Assembly: GCA_902806565.1 (NCBI GenBank)
Contig: CADCXA010000027.1
Coordinates: 1,736,001-1,800,000 of the forward strand
Direction: 5' to 3'
DNA length: 64,000 nucleotides
From: Hypoxylon rubiginosum
Taxonomy: Eukaryota > Ascomycota > Sordariomycetes > Xylariales > Hypoxylaceae
Positions 48,057 to 59,088 of this stretch are shown piece by piece; the stretch's first letter is position 1, and the number at the start of each line of letters is the position of its first letter. Position numbers and translations under genes: made by a program. The notes under the pieces are model-generated. The model was not told where the DNA came from. It ran no database searches and saw only the letters and a program-made list of their open reading frames with translations.

Positions 48057-50379
48057 TCATAACATCATGCTCCTGCGTCTCATCGATGAAGCTCGCTCTT
48101 TCGCGGAGCCGTCACCTTCTGCCGACGAAAAGCTGCTGAGGCTATCGCCCTCTAGGGAACTGTCTGGCCCCGCATACTCTAATTCTGTCCTAGACTCCTT
48201 CGACGCCATCATTGTCGCTCGTCTCGTGGATCCCGTGTGTCGAGGTCCCTTTTCCGTATGCTGGTCATCCGCATCCAGGTCCCAGTCTTCGCGAACCATA
48301 GAGGACTGTCTTCTCGACCGAGAACGACGCGCCCCCTTACTACTATTACTGTTGCTACTCTTCTTGGTAGCCTCTTCCGGCGCGGAGTGTTTCGCGTCGT
48401 TCTTTGGCGACGAAGTCGGGAACTCATAGACGTCGGACTTGTCGTCGAAGATCTTTGCGACTTCCACCTCTCGCGCCGCGATCTCTTCTAAACGGCGGTT
48501 GGCCGATCGGGACTGGGATTTCGTAGAAGCTGAAGACTCGGAATCGCCTACTGCTAGTCCTTGGCTAGTAGCCATGGTCGAATTTCGCTTCTTCCGGTCC
48601 GTCACTGCGCTTGTAGGTAGGTCATCCGAAGGGGAGGCTCTCGAGCTCTTCCGCGCCAGGGGACTAGCCATGGCGTCCGAAGCATGCTTCGATGCTCCCT
48701 GGGCTGGGGGAAGATCCTTCCACGATTCCGGCTTCTCCTCCGACTTGACCGCAGAGGATGGGCCAGAAGGCAACTCATCCCTCTTCGACTGACTAGTTCG
48801 CCGGATTTGCTTGCCCTCACCTGCTACGGCGTCGAGCAGTTGCTTCGTAGGCCGCCGCATCTTATCCCGGAGATTGGGCTCAGCATAACTAACAGCAGCC
48901 CTAGCTCTGCGGCCGCGCAATGTCTCTCCCCTAGCTGAAATATCTGCGGGGGGTGGCGTGTCTCTAACGTCCTCCCTCGGCGTAGGTTCCGGGGTATCAG
49001 GTACAGCCAAGTTAGGCTCGGCAGAAAGGGTCTCGGTCTCGGTCTCAGTTTCGGCCTCAATCTCCACGCTTACGATCGGCGCTGGTGGAGAGGGCGGCGG
49101 AACGGGTATCTCGACTGGCGCAGGATCCTTCTTCGGTTTCACCTCCTTTACGACCTCGTCTAGATTAGGAGGCTTTGTACCAGCCTTCTTTGGCGACTTG
49201 ATATACTCGTTTGAGCTTTTCGCACTCAACGGCTTCCTCTGGGTCGTTGAGCCAGTAGACTTATCTCGAGCGTCTTTCCGGTTTGAGGGAAGCTTGATGG
49301 GTCGAGCTTTGACGGCAGATGTTTTCTGTGGTTGATCTTTTGCGACTGCCACAACCTGGGTTGGCGGCTTTGGTATCAAGGCATTCTCTTTCTCATCTTC
49401 TTCTCTTGCCTTCCTCTTCAAGTTGGCCTTAACAGCTTGATCAGTAGGTCGAGACTTGACCGGACCGACCTCCTTTGCCTCTTGTGGCTTAGAAGTAGCC
49501 GTAACTGCAACGCTAGCCGTTTCCTTCTTTTCTTCCGTTTTAGGGGGTGACGGTTGTTCTAATTTGCCTTCGAGAGCAGAGGACGTCTTCTGCAGAGATG
49601 AGCATTCGGGTTCCGACATATCTGAAGTAGGCCGCGTCGGTAAGTCGATCTTCACAGGATCTTCGTCAACGAAACGCGATACCGGTGGAGGTCCAAGATC
49701 CGGCGATTCGCTGTTCTCATCTACTATAGAGCGCAGTGCCAGTATCTCCTCTCGACTAGAACGACGATTAGCACATACTATACATGACATAGTCATGCGT
49801 TTAATGCGACTTACCTCAGTGTCTCACGTGGACACGTCTTATTCTCCCAGATGGGTGGCAATTTGCCCTCCTGAGCGGCGGCGGCCTCTAAGTCCTTCAT
49901 TGAACTGATTGTGTCTCTCCTCTTCCACTCGGACATGCTGGTGCGACCGATACTCGATCTATGCTTTGCCCTCTTTGGTGATCTTGGCGACCGGACTCTA
50001 GGCATCGGCTCATGTCCCAAGCTCGCGAGCATTGTACCCCATTCTGCTAATTGCGCCTCCATCTTCTCCTTGATCTCGAGCGCATGATCAGCTATTCTCT
50101 GTGCTTTGCTGTCTTCCAGCTCGGTCTGAAGCCTCAAAACCTGACCCCGAAGGTCGAGGTTCTCGGATAGTAGGCGAACGCATTCATTCTCTAAGCTACG
50201 GATTTTCAGCGATTGGGTCGAGTTTACTCGGGCGATATCTCGATTCTGGCGTAGGAATTTTCGACGTACTGCAGTAACACACAAATTAGTTGATACAATT
50301 GGGATTGGCTAGGAATATGTTTGGACATACGCGTCTCGACGCTATCTGTTGACACCATTGGCTCGTTGAGTCGTGCCAT
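48057..50379 (-). CDS. SGO1: Shugoshin, centromeric cohesin protector
   Basis: Shugoshin protects centromeric cohesin, recruits PP2A and senses kinetochore tension. Exons are 50379-50331, 50268-49815 and 49755-48057 (2202 nt, 733 aa). The N-terminal coiled coil starts RRKFLRQNRDIARVNSTQSL (about residues 18-37) and continues with heptads to about residue 80. The basic C-terminal shugoshin motif, GRRARAAVSYAEPNLRDKMR, is near residues 450-469 and binds phosphorylated H2A in known members. Between them the chain is disordered and rich in Lys, Pro, Ser and Glu, with an (ET)n run. A KEN tripeptide at about 290-292 (DEKENAL) is a possible APC/C degron. The C-terminus ends in RRRSMML. Exon 1 encodes only 16 residues plus one base. 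DAD2 lies divergently upstream. Confidence 0.93.
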
Positions 50380-51010
50380 TTTCCAGCTTCATGAGGTTGA
50401 TGCTATCCAAATAATTGCAGCAGTGGATTAAAAACTGGATGAGATTGTAACGTGTCCCTTTTAGTAGCGAATGGATTGCAAGCCAGCTCCGTTGGAATCA
50501 ATCGCCTGCAAAGTCGATATGTGCTACTGAGTGAAATGCGGTGAAGAAATTCGAATGGAAAACTTTTGGACAGCAGAAATGAGTTGGCAAGGTAGTTGTC
50601 TCCACAGGGAAATCAGAGAATATCAACAAACTACCAAAACAGGTATAGCGTGCAGAGCTAAGTCCAGGGATTCGATGCAGGGGTTTGTGCCAACGACCCC
50701 ACACCTTCGAGAATATCATTGATAAGTTATCAATGAAATCATTTGGTTGTCTACCTAATCGATTACCTACCTCCTAGTTATTTGAAGCAAGGCTACTTAG
50801 TAGCTATATGATATTCTTCCTGTTCATCCGTTAGGCATTCTATAATCACGGAAATTGGGTTGCCCCTCAACCTGTGATTCAAACAAGTCGTGCCTGTTCG
50901 GCTTTACTAAGGAACCAGCTTTACTCACCAATTCATACCAATCTAATTTCACAAAAGGCTTCATCTACTCGTATTCTTTGAGCTCTTAAGCCCCGCTAAG
51001 TACTATCACA
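50380..51010. promoter_or_regulatory. Shared divergent promoter region of SGO1 and DAD2
   Basis: These 631 bp lie between the start codons of two divergently transcribed mitotic genes, so both promoters must be here. I could not assign a TATA box. An ACGCGT word (the MCB-type G1/S motif in yeasts) is at 50329-50334, just inside SGO1 at its first splice donor, not in the intergenic part. Co-regulation is inferred from the arrangement only. Confidence 0.4.
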
Positions 51011-51595
51011 ATGGCATTTTCCTCCCGCACTCTTCCTAGTCATCTGCGCCAAGGTTCTACCTCGAGCAACTTCGGGTCCCAGTCTACAGGACAATCGTCG
51101 GCACTACTTGCCCGAGTCAACGAGAAGAAGGCAGAGCTCGAGAATCTGAAAGAACTACGGGATCTCAGCGCGGCTGTAGCAAATCAGATGGAGGCTCTTG
51201 AGCAAAAGCTTGCTACTCTCTCAGATGGGACAGAAGGTGCGAGAACCCTGGATAAGTAGATTTAATCTCTCTTCACTAACTCGACCATGATAGCCATTGC
51301 GACGGTGGTAGGAAATTGGCATAATGTCCTTCGCGCCATCAACATGGCATCAGGTACGCCCACATGCTTAATTTACAGGATCGCGTAAGGGGGTTTCCTC
51401 TTTTCCACACTGACTTATTCTATAGCCAAAATACCGAACCCGAAAAATGCAGATGAAAGTGAACAAAAAGCCCAAGAGGATACATTACCTCTTCCACAAA
51501 CCCTGGTGCGAATACCGACAGAACATGCGCCAGCGTTACAAGCACAAGCGGAGGAGGCTCTAGAGAATGAGCAGAACTCATCTGCAGTCTCTTGA
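51011..51595 (+). CDS. DAD2: DASH complex subunit Dad2
   Basis: Dad2 is a subunit of the DASH/Dam1 ring that couples kinetochores to spindle microtubules. Exons are 51011-51236, 51294-51353 and 51426-51595 (456 nt, 151 aa). The conserved core is NEKKAELENLKELRDLSAAV, then MEALEQKLATLSDGTEAIAT and VVGNWHNVLRAINMAS, which spans both splice junctions and confirms them. The C-terminal 45 residues are acidic and disordered. The start at 51011 is the only ATG giving the short Ser-rich N-terminus before the core. It is divergent from SGO1 and followed by another plus-strand gene after about 850 bp. Confidence 0.94.
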
Positions 51596-52443
51596 GAGTG
51601 CAGTTATGAACAGATTATAACACACAAAGACACTGACGAAGCTATCGCGAATAAGCATCAGTCACTGTCACTCAACAACGCCAGAGGCAATTTCCAAAGC
51701 TTCACCAGCTGGCACCACATTCCCTATACCGATTTATCATGCAATAAGCAGCTGTGATACCCAGTGATGGTGTGGTAAAGGATTGGTGATAACTACCTAC
51801 ATAGTAGTGAGACGACATCTCTATATGTAAGATGAAGTGGGGGAACGATCGCGTCTACCGCGTGAAGCCGCGCCCCTTACTAAGCTGTTGCTAGGGGGAA
51901 ATACCTGACGTAGGGGGTAGCTACAGAAGTCAATAACCACTAAGTAATTTAAGTGATACAATAACAAATCAAGCGGCGAGGCTTCCGATGAAATTCAACG
52001 CCTATCAAATGGCAAGTATCATTTACCAAATTTATAACATGCCATGTAGTTGCCATTCGCCTACCATCTAACAAAGTAGACTATCTTCGATGATCCAATT
52101 TCCAAAAAGCAAAATCGTTTCTCCTTCAACATCCATCTTTTACTATACAGCATCAAAATTCAATCGGTCTATCGAATTGGAAACAAGTCTCAATAACTAA
52201 CTAATTTCTTTGGTATTTTGCACAGAAGCAAATCCCACACTGCTACCTCGATAGCTATTATTCGTGATTATCAGCATCCCCGTGCTGGTGGTGGTGCTCG
52301 TGATCACTGGTCCGGGATTACTGATAACTTCTCATTAAACCCTTGCTCGTATTGGACCCCTGAGCCGTGCATCCCTGGCCGGCCTCACTTTAGCTCCCTG
52401 TCAACACTTTCACTGGTCAATTGTGTCCAATTGACTAAAAAAG
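51596..52443. other. Intergenic region between DAD2 and the TPX2-like gene
   Basis: It holds the DAD2 3' end and the promoter of the next gene; it is AT-rich with C/T-rich sequence near 52,100-52,200. The short ORF at 52,218-52,493 starts at TTG-type context and overlaps the real start of the next gene, so it is rejected. Confidence 0.45.
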
Positions 52444-54618
52444 ATGGCTATCGTACCGTCCCGAGCACAACTCGACATTCTCAGCGACACTAGCTCTGAC
52501 GATGATCACTTTTCCCACGACAGCTTCGACTTCAGTGATTCCGCTCTTCGTCATCTTCCCGTGTCCGATGTACAGAATCGCCAATCAAGCGCCACATCCA
52601 ATTCAGCCATCGAGTCCCTCATTGCCGGCATCGCGAAGCTTCAGATAGATACGGACGCTCGCGAATCTAGCCAGGTCAACGAGGAACAGAACTGTGACAA
52701 TAATTCCAAGCACCAGTACCGACGTCGCTTGTCGAGACCAGTAATTGCAGCCAACACCTTTGAGGTGCTTGAAACTGTCCCCGAGAACGAGCCGCAGCGC
52801 GCACCTATATCTAGAACCACCAGTGTTTCAACCAAGGAGCACCAACGCCCCCAACTTCCAGCTCCAGGTATACATTCTTACAAGATATATCAAATAATTA
52901 CTCGTGGTCAATCGACACTAATACGATGCTTCTAATTAGGTGAGAAGTTCTCGGACCATCCTTTAGTCCAGCTTGCGCGCAAAGGTATACCTTCGGCCCA
53001 GGAGCAGCTGGCGCAGCATTGTGACGGCTGGTTTCAAGGGATACTTTCTACTAAAATCCCCATCAGACCTTTTACCTCAGGGCCAAACGCCAATCTCAAA
53101 TTCAAGCAAGTTCATTTTGGCTTGAACCTCTTGCCAGTTCAGAGTAACGCAGAAAATAAGAACCCGAACGAAACCACCACTCCGAGTTTTGATATTCTTA
53201 TATCGCCTTTAGCTCCAGGGGAGGAATTACAGGTAGAGGACGACGAGGTTTTAAGCAAAGGAAGTATGGCTCTTGCAAGACCCACTCACGACCACCTTAC
53301 TCCCGTGAAGGAGCTGGAAGTATCGCCATCAGATGAGGCCCAGCAGCCTACATCAGCAGCCACTAGTCCGGCCAACGACAAGGGAAGATGTCCAGATGCG
53401 GCTCTTTCGAGGCCACCTCTAAAGACAATCGCTAGAATCGAAGATTCCGTGGAAGCACTCGATAAACTTGAAGACCAGCTAGAAGCATTCGACGAGGCTG
53501 CTCATTTCAGACAACTTGTGTCGCCTGGTGCCCCGGATGGAGGAAGCAGGTCTGCAATGCAATTACTATCTGTGGCGAATACTCGAGTTACGAGGTCCAC
53601 AACACCACAGCCGAAAGGAACTACCCCGGAGAAGACTGGTTTCGCTTCAGTTAGGATCAAGCCGGCCAGCGAGCCACGACGTTCCGTGCGCAAATCAGCG
53701 TCTATGATCTTCCTCGATTCCCCAAAGCTAAGGAGCGACGACAAGCCTCTAGCTCAGGCTCCGGCGAGGAAGCCTTCTGTCAAGGGTATATCAAGTTTGC
53801 TTCCACCAAAGCAGCCTCCCAGGTCAGCCAAGAAACCTACTATCCCAACTTTCGAATTACCCGGAGATGAAGTCGCACGGAAGTTGAAGGAGAAGCGCGA
53901 GGCACGTGCCTCAACACAAATTGCCACAGATCAGGCAACTAAACCGACCGTATCGAGTCTACGACGTGCCAAATCGGCCAAACTCCCAACGCGGCCCAAT
54001 TTTGAATTGCCAGGGGAGGCCATCTCCCGGCGCAAGCGTGAGGAGCGTGAAGCGCAGCTGAAGGCGCAGGAGGAGGAAGAGCGAAAGAGACGAGAATTCA
54101 AGGCGAGACCAATACGCTCAAGCGCAGCTCCTGGTACCTTTCCTCGCGAGACCGTGGCGAGCCGTGCTCGACAGAGCAAAATGCAACTGGCAGAGAATTC
54201 CACTCAACATGGAGGCTCCAACCCAAATAAACATCCACCCATCATAAACTCGCGCTCTCCTCTCACACGGACGAGCAATCAGACCCTACCTCGCGGCCGT
54301 GGACTCCATCCTGAGCCATTGGGATTGCAGCCAAGTAGAGGTACTTCCTCGAGCTCCACGGTGGGAAGCGGCAGCGGCCAGCGCAGCTCGGTATCGACGG
54401 AAGAAGTCCAACAACAGAGGCTTCGCGGTCAAGAGATATACAAGCGGGACAACTCATGGAGCGGGGAACGGGAGCGCGAGAAGCGGGAACGGGAGGCGAT
54501 CGCAAAATTGGCAAGAGAGGAAGCTGCCGAGCGATCCCGGCAGCAGAGTCGTGAATGGGCAGCGAAGCAAGCCAGAAAGAGAATGACCATTGCCTCGGTA
54601 CGAGATATCATGACCTAA
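52444..54618 (+). CDS. Disordered, basic TPX2-like conserved fungal protein with repeated FELPG motif
   Basis: I have no firm family assignment. Exons are 52444-52867 and 52940-54618 (2103 nt, 700 aa), joined at GTATAC/TTAG and in frame. The N-terminus is acidic and Ser-rich (LSDTSSDDDHF). From about residue 440 the protein is highly charged. It has a duplicated motif: KKPTIPTFELPGDEVARKLK (about 440-456) and KLPTRPNFELPGEAISRRKR (about 490-506), followed by a coiled-coil-like run of Glu, Arg and Lys and by REFKARPIR near 526-533. FKARP after a charged helix resembles the repeats of TPX2-type spindle proteins, so microtubule or spindle binding is an inference. The C-terminus is again a charged helix ending ARKRMTIASVRDIMT. 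It lies directly downstream of SGO1 and DAD2. Confidence 0.75.
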
Positions 54619-55572
54619 GATTCCTCGTCCGGACACCGTGGAACTGGATACAGTACCCTTGGTGTCTAGCAGTGGGGTGAATGAAGTGTATTCTTTTGTG
54701 TATTTGCATACTGTCGGAGTTCAAAAGGCACCACGCTTGGCGTTAGATGGTATCTTATAATCCGGTTATGGCCTGGGAGTATAGGTTACAGGTTGTTATT
54801 CCTTGGAATCATTGCGGTGCCGGAAGTCACTATCAACTTGACGCCGGCCATTTTCAGTTGTATTATTGAATTAGTTGCATCGAAGTCAGGTGCCAAAAAG
54901 AATTAATAGATTCATCAGATCAAGATATCATTCAGTTAGCCTAACTCGCTCTAATATGATACATAAAACGGTGATAAAGGTGGGATACTCATGTCAGACT
55001 CAGACATCAGAAGCGTGATATATCGAGCAGAATATACTCGATTATATAAGTGCTTCAAGGTAAGAGTAGAGTAAAAGAGTTACTTGCGCGGGTATACGCC
55101 CTCTTGTCTCATTAGTGCTCGTAAAAGGTGAGTATTCCATAATGTCACATCGTGTCCGGCATGCCTCGGTTCGCGGTGTTATCGCGCCGGTTCTCAGTAC
55201 CGACTCGCCGTGAATCATTCTCCACAGATCGGAAGATTTTCGATACGCCGCGGTAAAATCTACCGTCGGGGAACGTCATGAAGAAGGCCACCTTCCCATG
55301 TGGTCTTCTCCTTGCCGGGAATACCAGTCCGTGTCTACGTCTAGTATCGGCAATTTGATTGGAATTACGCGATAGCTGCCTGGCTAATGCTACCTGTACA
55401 TTTTAGGCTACGACGAAGGAGGTTAACTGTACGAGGTGACTAGACGCTCGAATACTACTTATATAATTATGCCCCTACCCTAAGAGATCAATTTTCCATC
55501 AAGGACAAGACCGCATATATATATATACAAACATACGAGACTTATACCCTTCCCCCCCTACCTTATATCAAG
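54619..55572. other. Intergenic region upstream of the amidohydrolase
   Basis: It holds the 3' end of the TPX2-like gene and the promoter of the next gene. A short (AT)n run lies at about 55,515-55,527 and a C-rich stretch just before the ATG. No gene is seen. Confidence 0.45.
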
Positions 55573-57122
55573 ATGAGCAAGTTAACCATCATTAAGCATG
55601 CTCGTGTCTTCGACGGAGAAACTGTTACCGGCCCTAAGACGGTTGTCATAGAAGGGTCGCATATCGGCGACGATGAACTAGCAGACAACGCCGACCCATC
55701 GTCCGTGATCATTGTCGACGGCACCGGTTGCACGTTGCTGCCAGGCCTTTTCGATTGCCACGTGCACATCGGCGGCGGCGACAGCGCTGCACAACTCGCT
55801 TCGTGCGCGTCATTTGGCGTTACGACGGTCTGCGACATGGCGTGAGTACTCAACTAGTAGTAGCTTTCACGGAGACGGGACTGCTATCACGTCGAAATTG
55901 GTAAGGTAAATACGAGATAGCTTGGAAGGGCTAACTCCTGTCTGCGCAGATGCATACCGCCAGGGAAATTCGCAAAGTTACGTGCCGCAAAAGGACCCAC
56001 GACCTGGTTGAGCGCGAGTCTCCCAGCCTATGAGGTCAGTAATAGGCACTCTCTCCCTCTATCATCCGGGCTATTACATTGGTTTAGGAGATACATAGAA
56101 AGGCTATAACGCCAAGGCCGGCTCATGTGTGATGTCATGAACTGACTCCTTAAACACGAGAGTAGGAGAATTCCAGGCACGGCAAGCTACTAAGATTCGC
56201 TTTGACCCCGGATCACGCCGTGCACAACACCGACGAGGCGGCCAAGTTCGTGCAAGACAGAGTAGACGAGGGCGTAGATTATGTCAAGATCATTGCGGAT
56301 GCCCCAGGCCACGACCAAGCCGTCCTAGACAGGATCCAAGTGGAAGCAAGGAAGCATGGGAAAATGACAGTCGCTCATACGGCGCAATACGAGGCTTTTG
56401 GACGCGGCCTGCACGCAGGGTTTGATATCTTAACCCATGTGCCTATGGACAACGTTCTCGATGACGACGTCGTTGGCAAAATGGTCAGACAAAAGACTGT
56501 CGCGGTACCGACCTGTACGTCAATTTTGAGATTATTTTTCTTACCCTTTAGGCCTATCATCTTATATCAAGCTTATCCAAAAGCCACTACTCCTGGTACA
56601 CGCCTAAACGGGTTTATAAATCTTGCCTTGAGATACGATTACTAACTCCCTACCGTCATCGAAGTGATGATGATGGAAGCCATGGCAAATAGTTGGGTCC
56701 TGTGGGGAATCAGCTGGGTCCTGCCGTCAATAGGCAGAGCCAGGAACTTCCAAGTCGCCCTGGACAGCGTGACGGCGATGCGCGACGCGGGCGTGCCCGT
56801 CCTCGCGGGGACGGACATGAACAACAGCGGCATCTTCACGATGGCAGCCGGGGAGTCGCTGCACCACGAGCTGGAGCTGCTCGTGCGCGCCGGACTGACG
56901 CCCGTCGAGGCGCTACGGGCGGCCACGTCCCTGGCTGCGCGGCACTTCCACCTCCCAGACCGCGGCCGGGTCGCGCCGGGTCTACGGGCTGACCTGGTTC
57001 TCGTCGAGGGCGAGCCGGACAGAGACATCGCGGCGACGCGGAAGATATCGAGGGTTTGGAGCGGCGGCGAGGAAGTTCCGACGTCTGCAGCGAGACAGGG
57101 ATTTGGCTGCGCGGTAATGTAA
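55573..57122 (+). CDS. Amidohydrolase superfamily protein (imidazolonepropionase-like)
   Basis: This is a metal-dependent hydrolase of cyclic amides, dipeptides or related substrates; the exact substrate is unknown. Exons are 55573-55841, 55950-56034, 56166-56514 and 56665-57122 (1161 nt, 386 aa). The metal-site order is complete: GLFDCHVHIG (H63 and H65), VDYVKIIAD (K159, the likely bridging carboxylated lysine), VAHTAQYEA (H189), LTHVPMD (H209) and LAGTDMNN (D285). The N-terminal beta domain and the C-terminal LRADLVLVEGEP return strand are both present, so the fold looks whole. The acceptor of intron 3 (GAAG) is less typical, although a TACTAAC branch site precedes it. The last exon is very GC-rich compared with the first three. 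No neighbouring pathway gene helps to name the substrate. Confidence 0.85.
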
Positions 57123-58343
57123 GGTAATACAAATTGTAAGCGGACAGCAGTTCAGCTCGTGCTCGTGCTCGGCTCGGAGGGAGCAGGGAGAGCCAGTTAT
57201 TGGGGTAGCCCAATAAATTTGGAGCAAAGTCCTAGGTTAAGCATGTACAGGGATCACGAATGTGTATTGGCTCCATGTGGAGGGTTTCCCATTGGTCAGA
57301 TTCCCAAAGCTTGAATTTCGCTTGGCAACCAACCAGGCCAGCCACCCGAGCCACGAGTCATCAAAGGGCGGTGATCTAGAACCAGCCCGAGATCGTGGAA
57401 CGTTCTTATGCCAAGTGGTTTAGGCAGCGGGGATCCAGGCACGTTTTCAAGAATTGAAGGGACGGAAGGATTGCGTCAAATCCTTCAATTGATATCACTA
57501 CCTAACACGCCCTATGCCCTATTCTAGTTTGATCAACAATGATATCAATGTAGATCGTTTTTCGAAATCTGCATTCGCATCCTCGATTGCTAGAAAAACA
57601 TGGCAGTGGGTTTTGCTCACTAACAAGTTCTTGCGAGCCCACCAGCACACCAGCACACCAGCCCACCCACCAGCCTTCAAGTTCCAGCGTGCGGTTGTGT
57701 CATACCAAAAGATCTTCTTGGTTCTTGGGTCTCATTGGAACTAATGTTGCCCGAACCAATCTGGAAAAAGAATCGAGGGAAATATAAGGGGGCACAGACA
57801 GACAGCCAGCATGCGAATGCGATGTGACTACAACTCGACGGATGTGACCGAATTTGGTACCGTATACAAAGAGCTCTCTATTTTGGTCGTTTATCATGCT
57901 TACATAGCAACATGCAGTCCATGTACATACGCTAGGCGTTAAGCGATGATGGTCTCGTATTAGGATGAATAGGCAGACAGGAAAAGAGTTTCCAACTGAT
58001 GATGTCCTCACAAACGATGACCGTCTCCGAGGGGTACGAGGGGCATGATGAAAGAGAAAAGGGAAGCTATTGATTTCCTAATTCTCTAGCTTTAACTCAG
58101 TAACCCAGGTAGTTCTTATACCCGATGTGTTAGGGCCAAAATGGATAAAACTACTGAGGTATCGGAAAAGGGGTCCAAGTTGTAAGTTGGTACCGTCGCA
58201 CTAAAAAAGGGGCGAAGGGCGAAGCGCTGCGGCTTTGTCTCTTACGGGCTTTACCTGACCCCAGTCCGAGTCCAGCCAGGCCCAGACTTCAGAGTCCCAA
58301 TGGAGGTCAAGCATCACGCCTTCTAAACCCCCCAAACGCCTCA

Positions 58344-58375
58344 AAGTCCCCAAGTCCCCAAGTCCCCAAGTCCCT
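58344..58375. repeat. 8-bp tandem repeat AAGTCCCC, 4 copies
   Basis: Three exact copies and one with the last base changed occur in the 5' flank of the carboxylesterase gene. Confidence 0.9.
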
Positions 58376-58569
58376 AAGCCCCCCCCGAGGACACATTGTA
58401 AAGTAGCGCCGAGATGTTATGTACATTAAGTAGTCAGGTATTCTCATACGATACCCTGTTCCTGTTCCTGTTATCCATATCCATATAATCACACTTGATT
58501 GCGTCCAATATGAATCATAGACACCCGAATTGCTTTTCTTTTCGTCATTTACCCGCTTCTCGTTTCTCC

Positions 58570-58597
58570 CACCAAGCACCAAGCACCAAGCACCAAG
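58570..58597. repeat. 7-bp tandem repeat CACCAAG, 4 copies
   Basis: Four exact copies occur in intergenic DNA upstream of the carboxylesterase gene. Confidence 0.9.
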
Positions 58598-59088
58598 TAA
58601 CTCCACGCGGCCAAGGTCTTATAGGGCTGCGAGACTACTATTATTATGCCAACTAAGCTTTCACAACCCCTGATTAACGCGACGTCCCTGCATGTTATGC
58701 TTCGCCTCGCTATCCGGTAGCATATTAGCATATCGTATACGGCACACGGCACGCGGCACTGCGGTACACGGCACAGCGCATCCCCCAAACCAAAGCGCAG
58801 ATCAGTCAACAGCCAACAGCCAGCCCATCCAGCTCTCGGTACCCAGGCACACCCAGGCCAGGCCATCCCATCTCACCGCAGCGCTGCTACTGCGCGGTTC
58901 GAGCTTGAGAGGTAGAGCCCGAGTCGGCCGAATCTCCCCAACGCCGACAGATGAAAAAGCCAAAGGATAATGTCTTTATTCTTATTGCCGTAGATCCCAT
59001 ACAACCGCTCGGGTCTCCCTCTACAAGTCCGACATCAGCGTCAGCACAGGCACGAGCAGCAACCTACACCCTCCATGGCCAAGACGCC

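Larger units (their letters stand above)
57123..59088. other. Intergenic region upstream of the carboxylesterase
   Basis: No gene is supported over nearly 2 kb. Two perfect minisatellites are listed separately. Between 58,735 and 58,790 there is a degenerate run of CGGCACA words. An ATG at 58951 is in frame with the carboxylesterase start and is discussed there. Confidence 0.5.

Noticed and set aside
48022..48491. Plus-strand ORFs opposite SGO1
   Set aside because: Shadows of the shugoshin coding sequence on the other strand.
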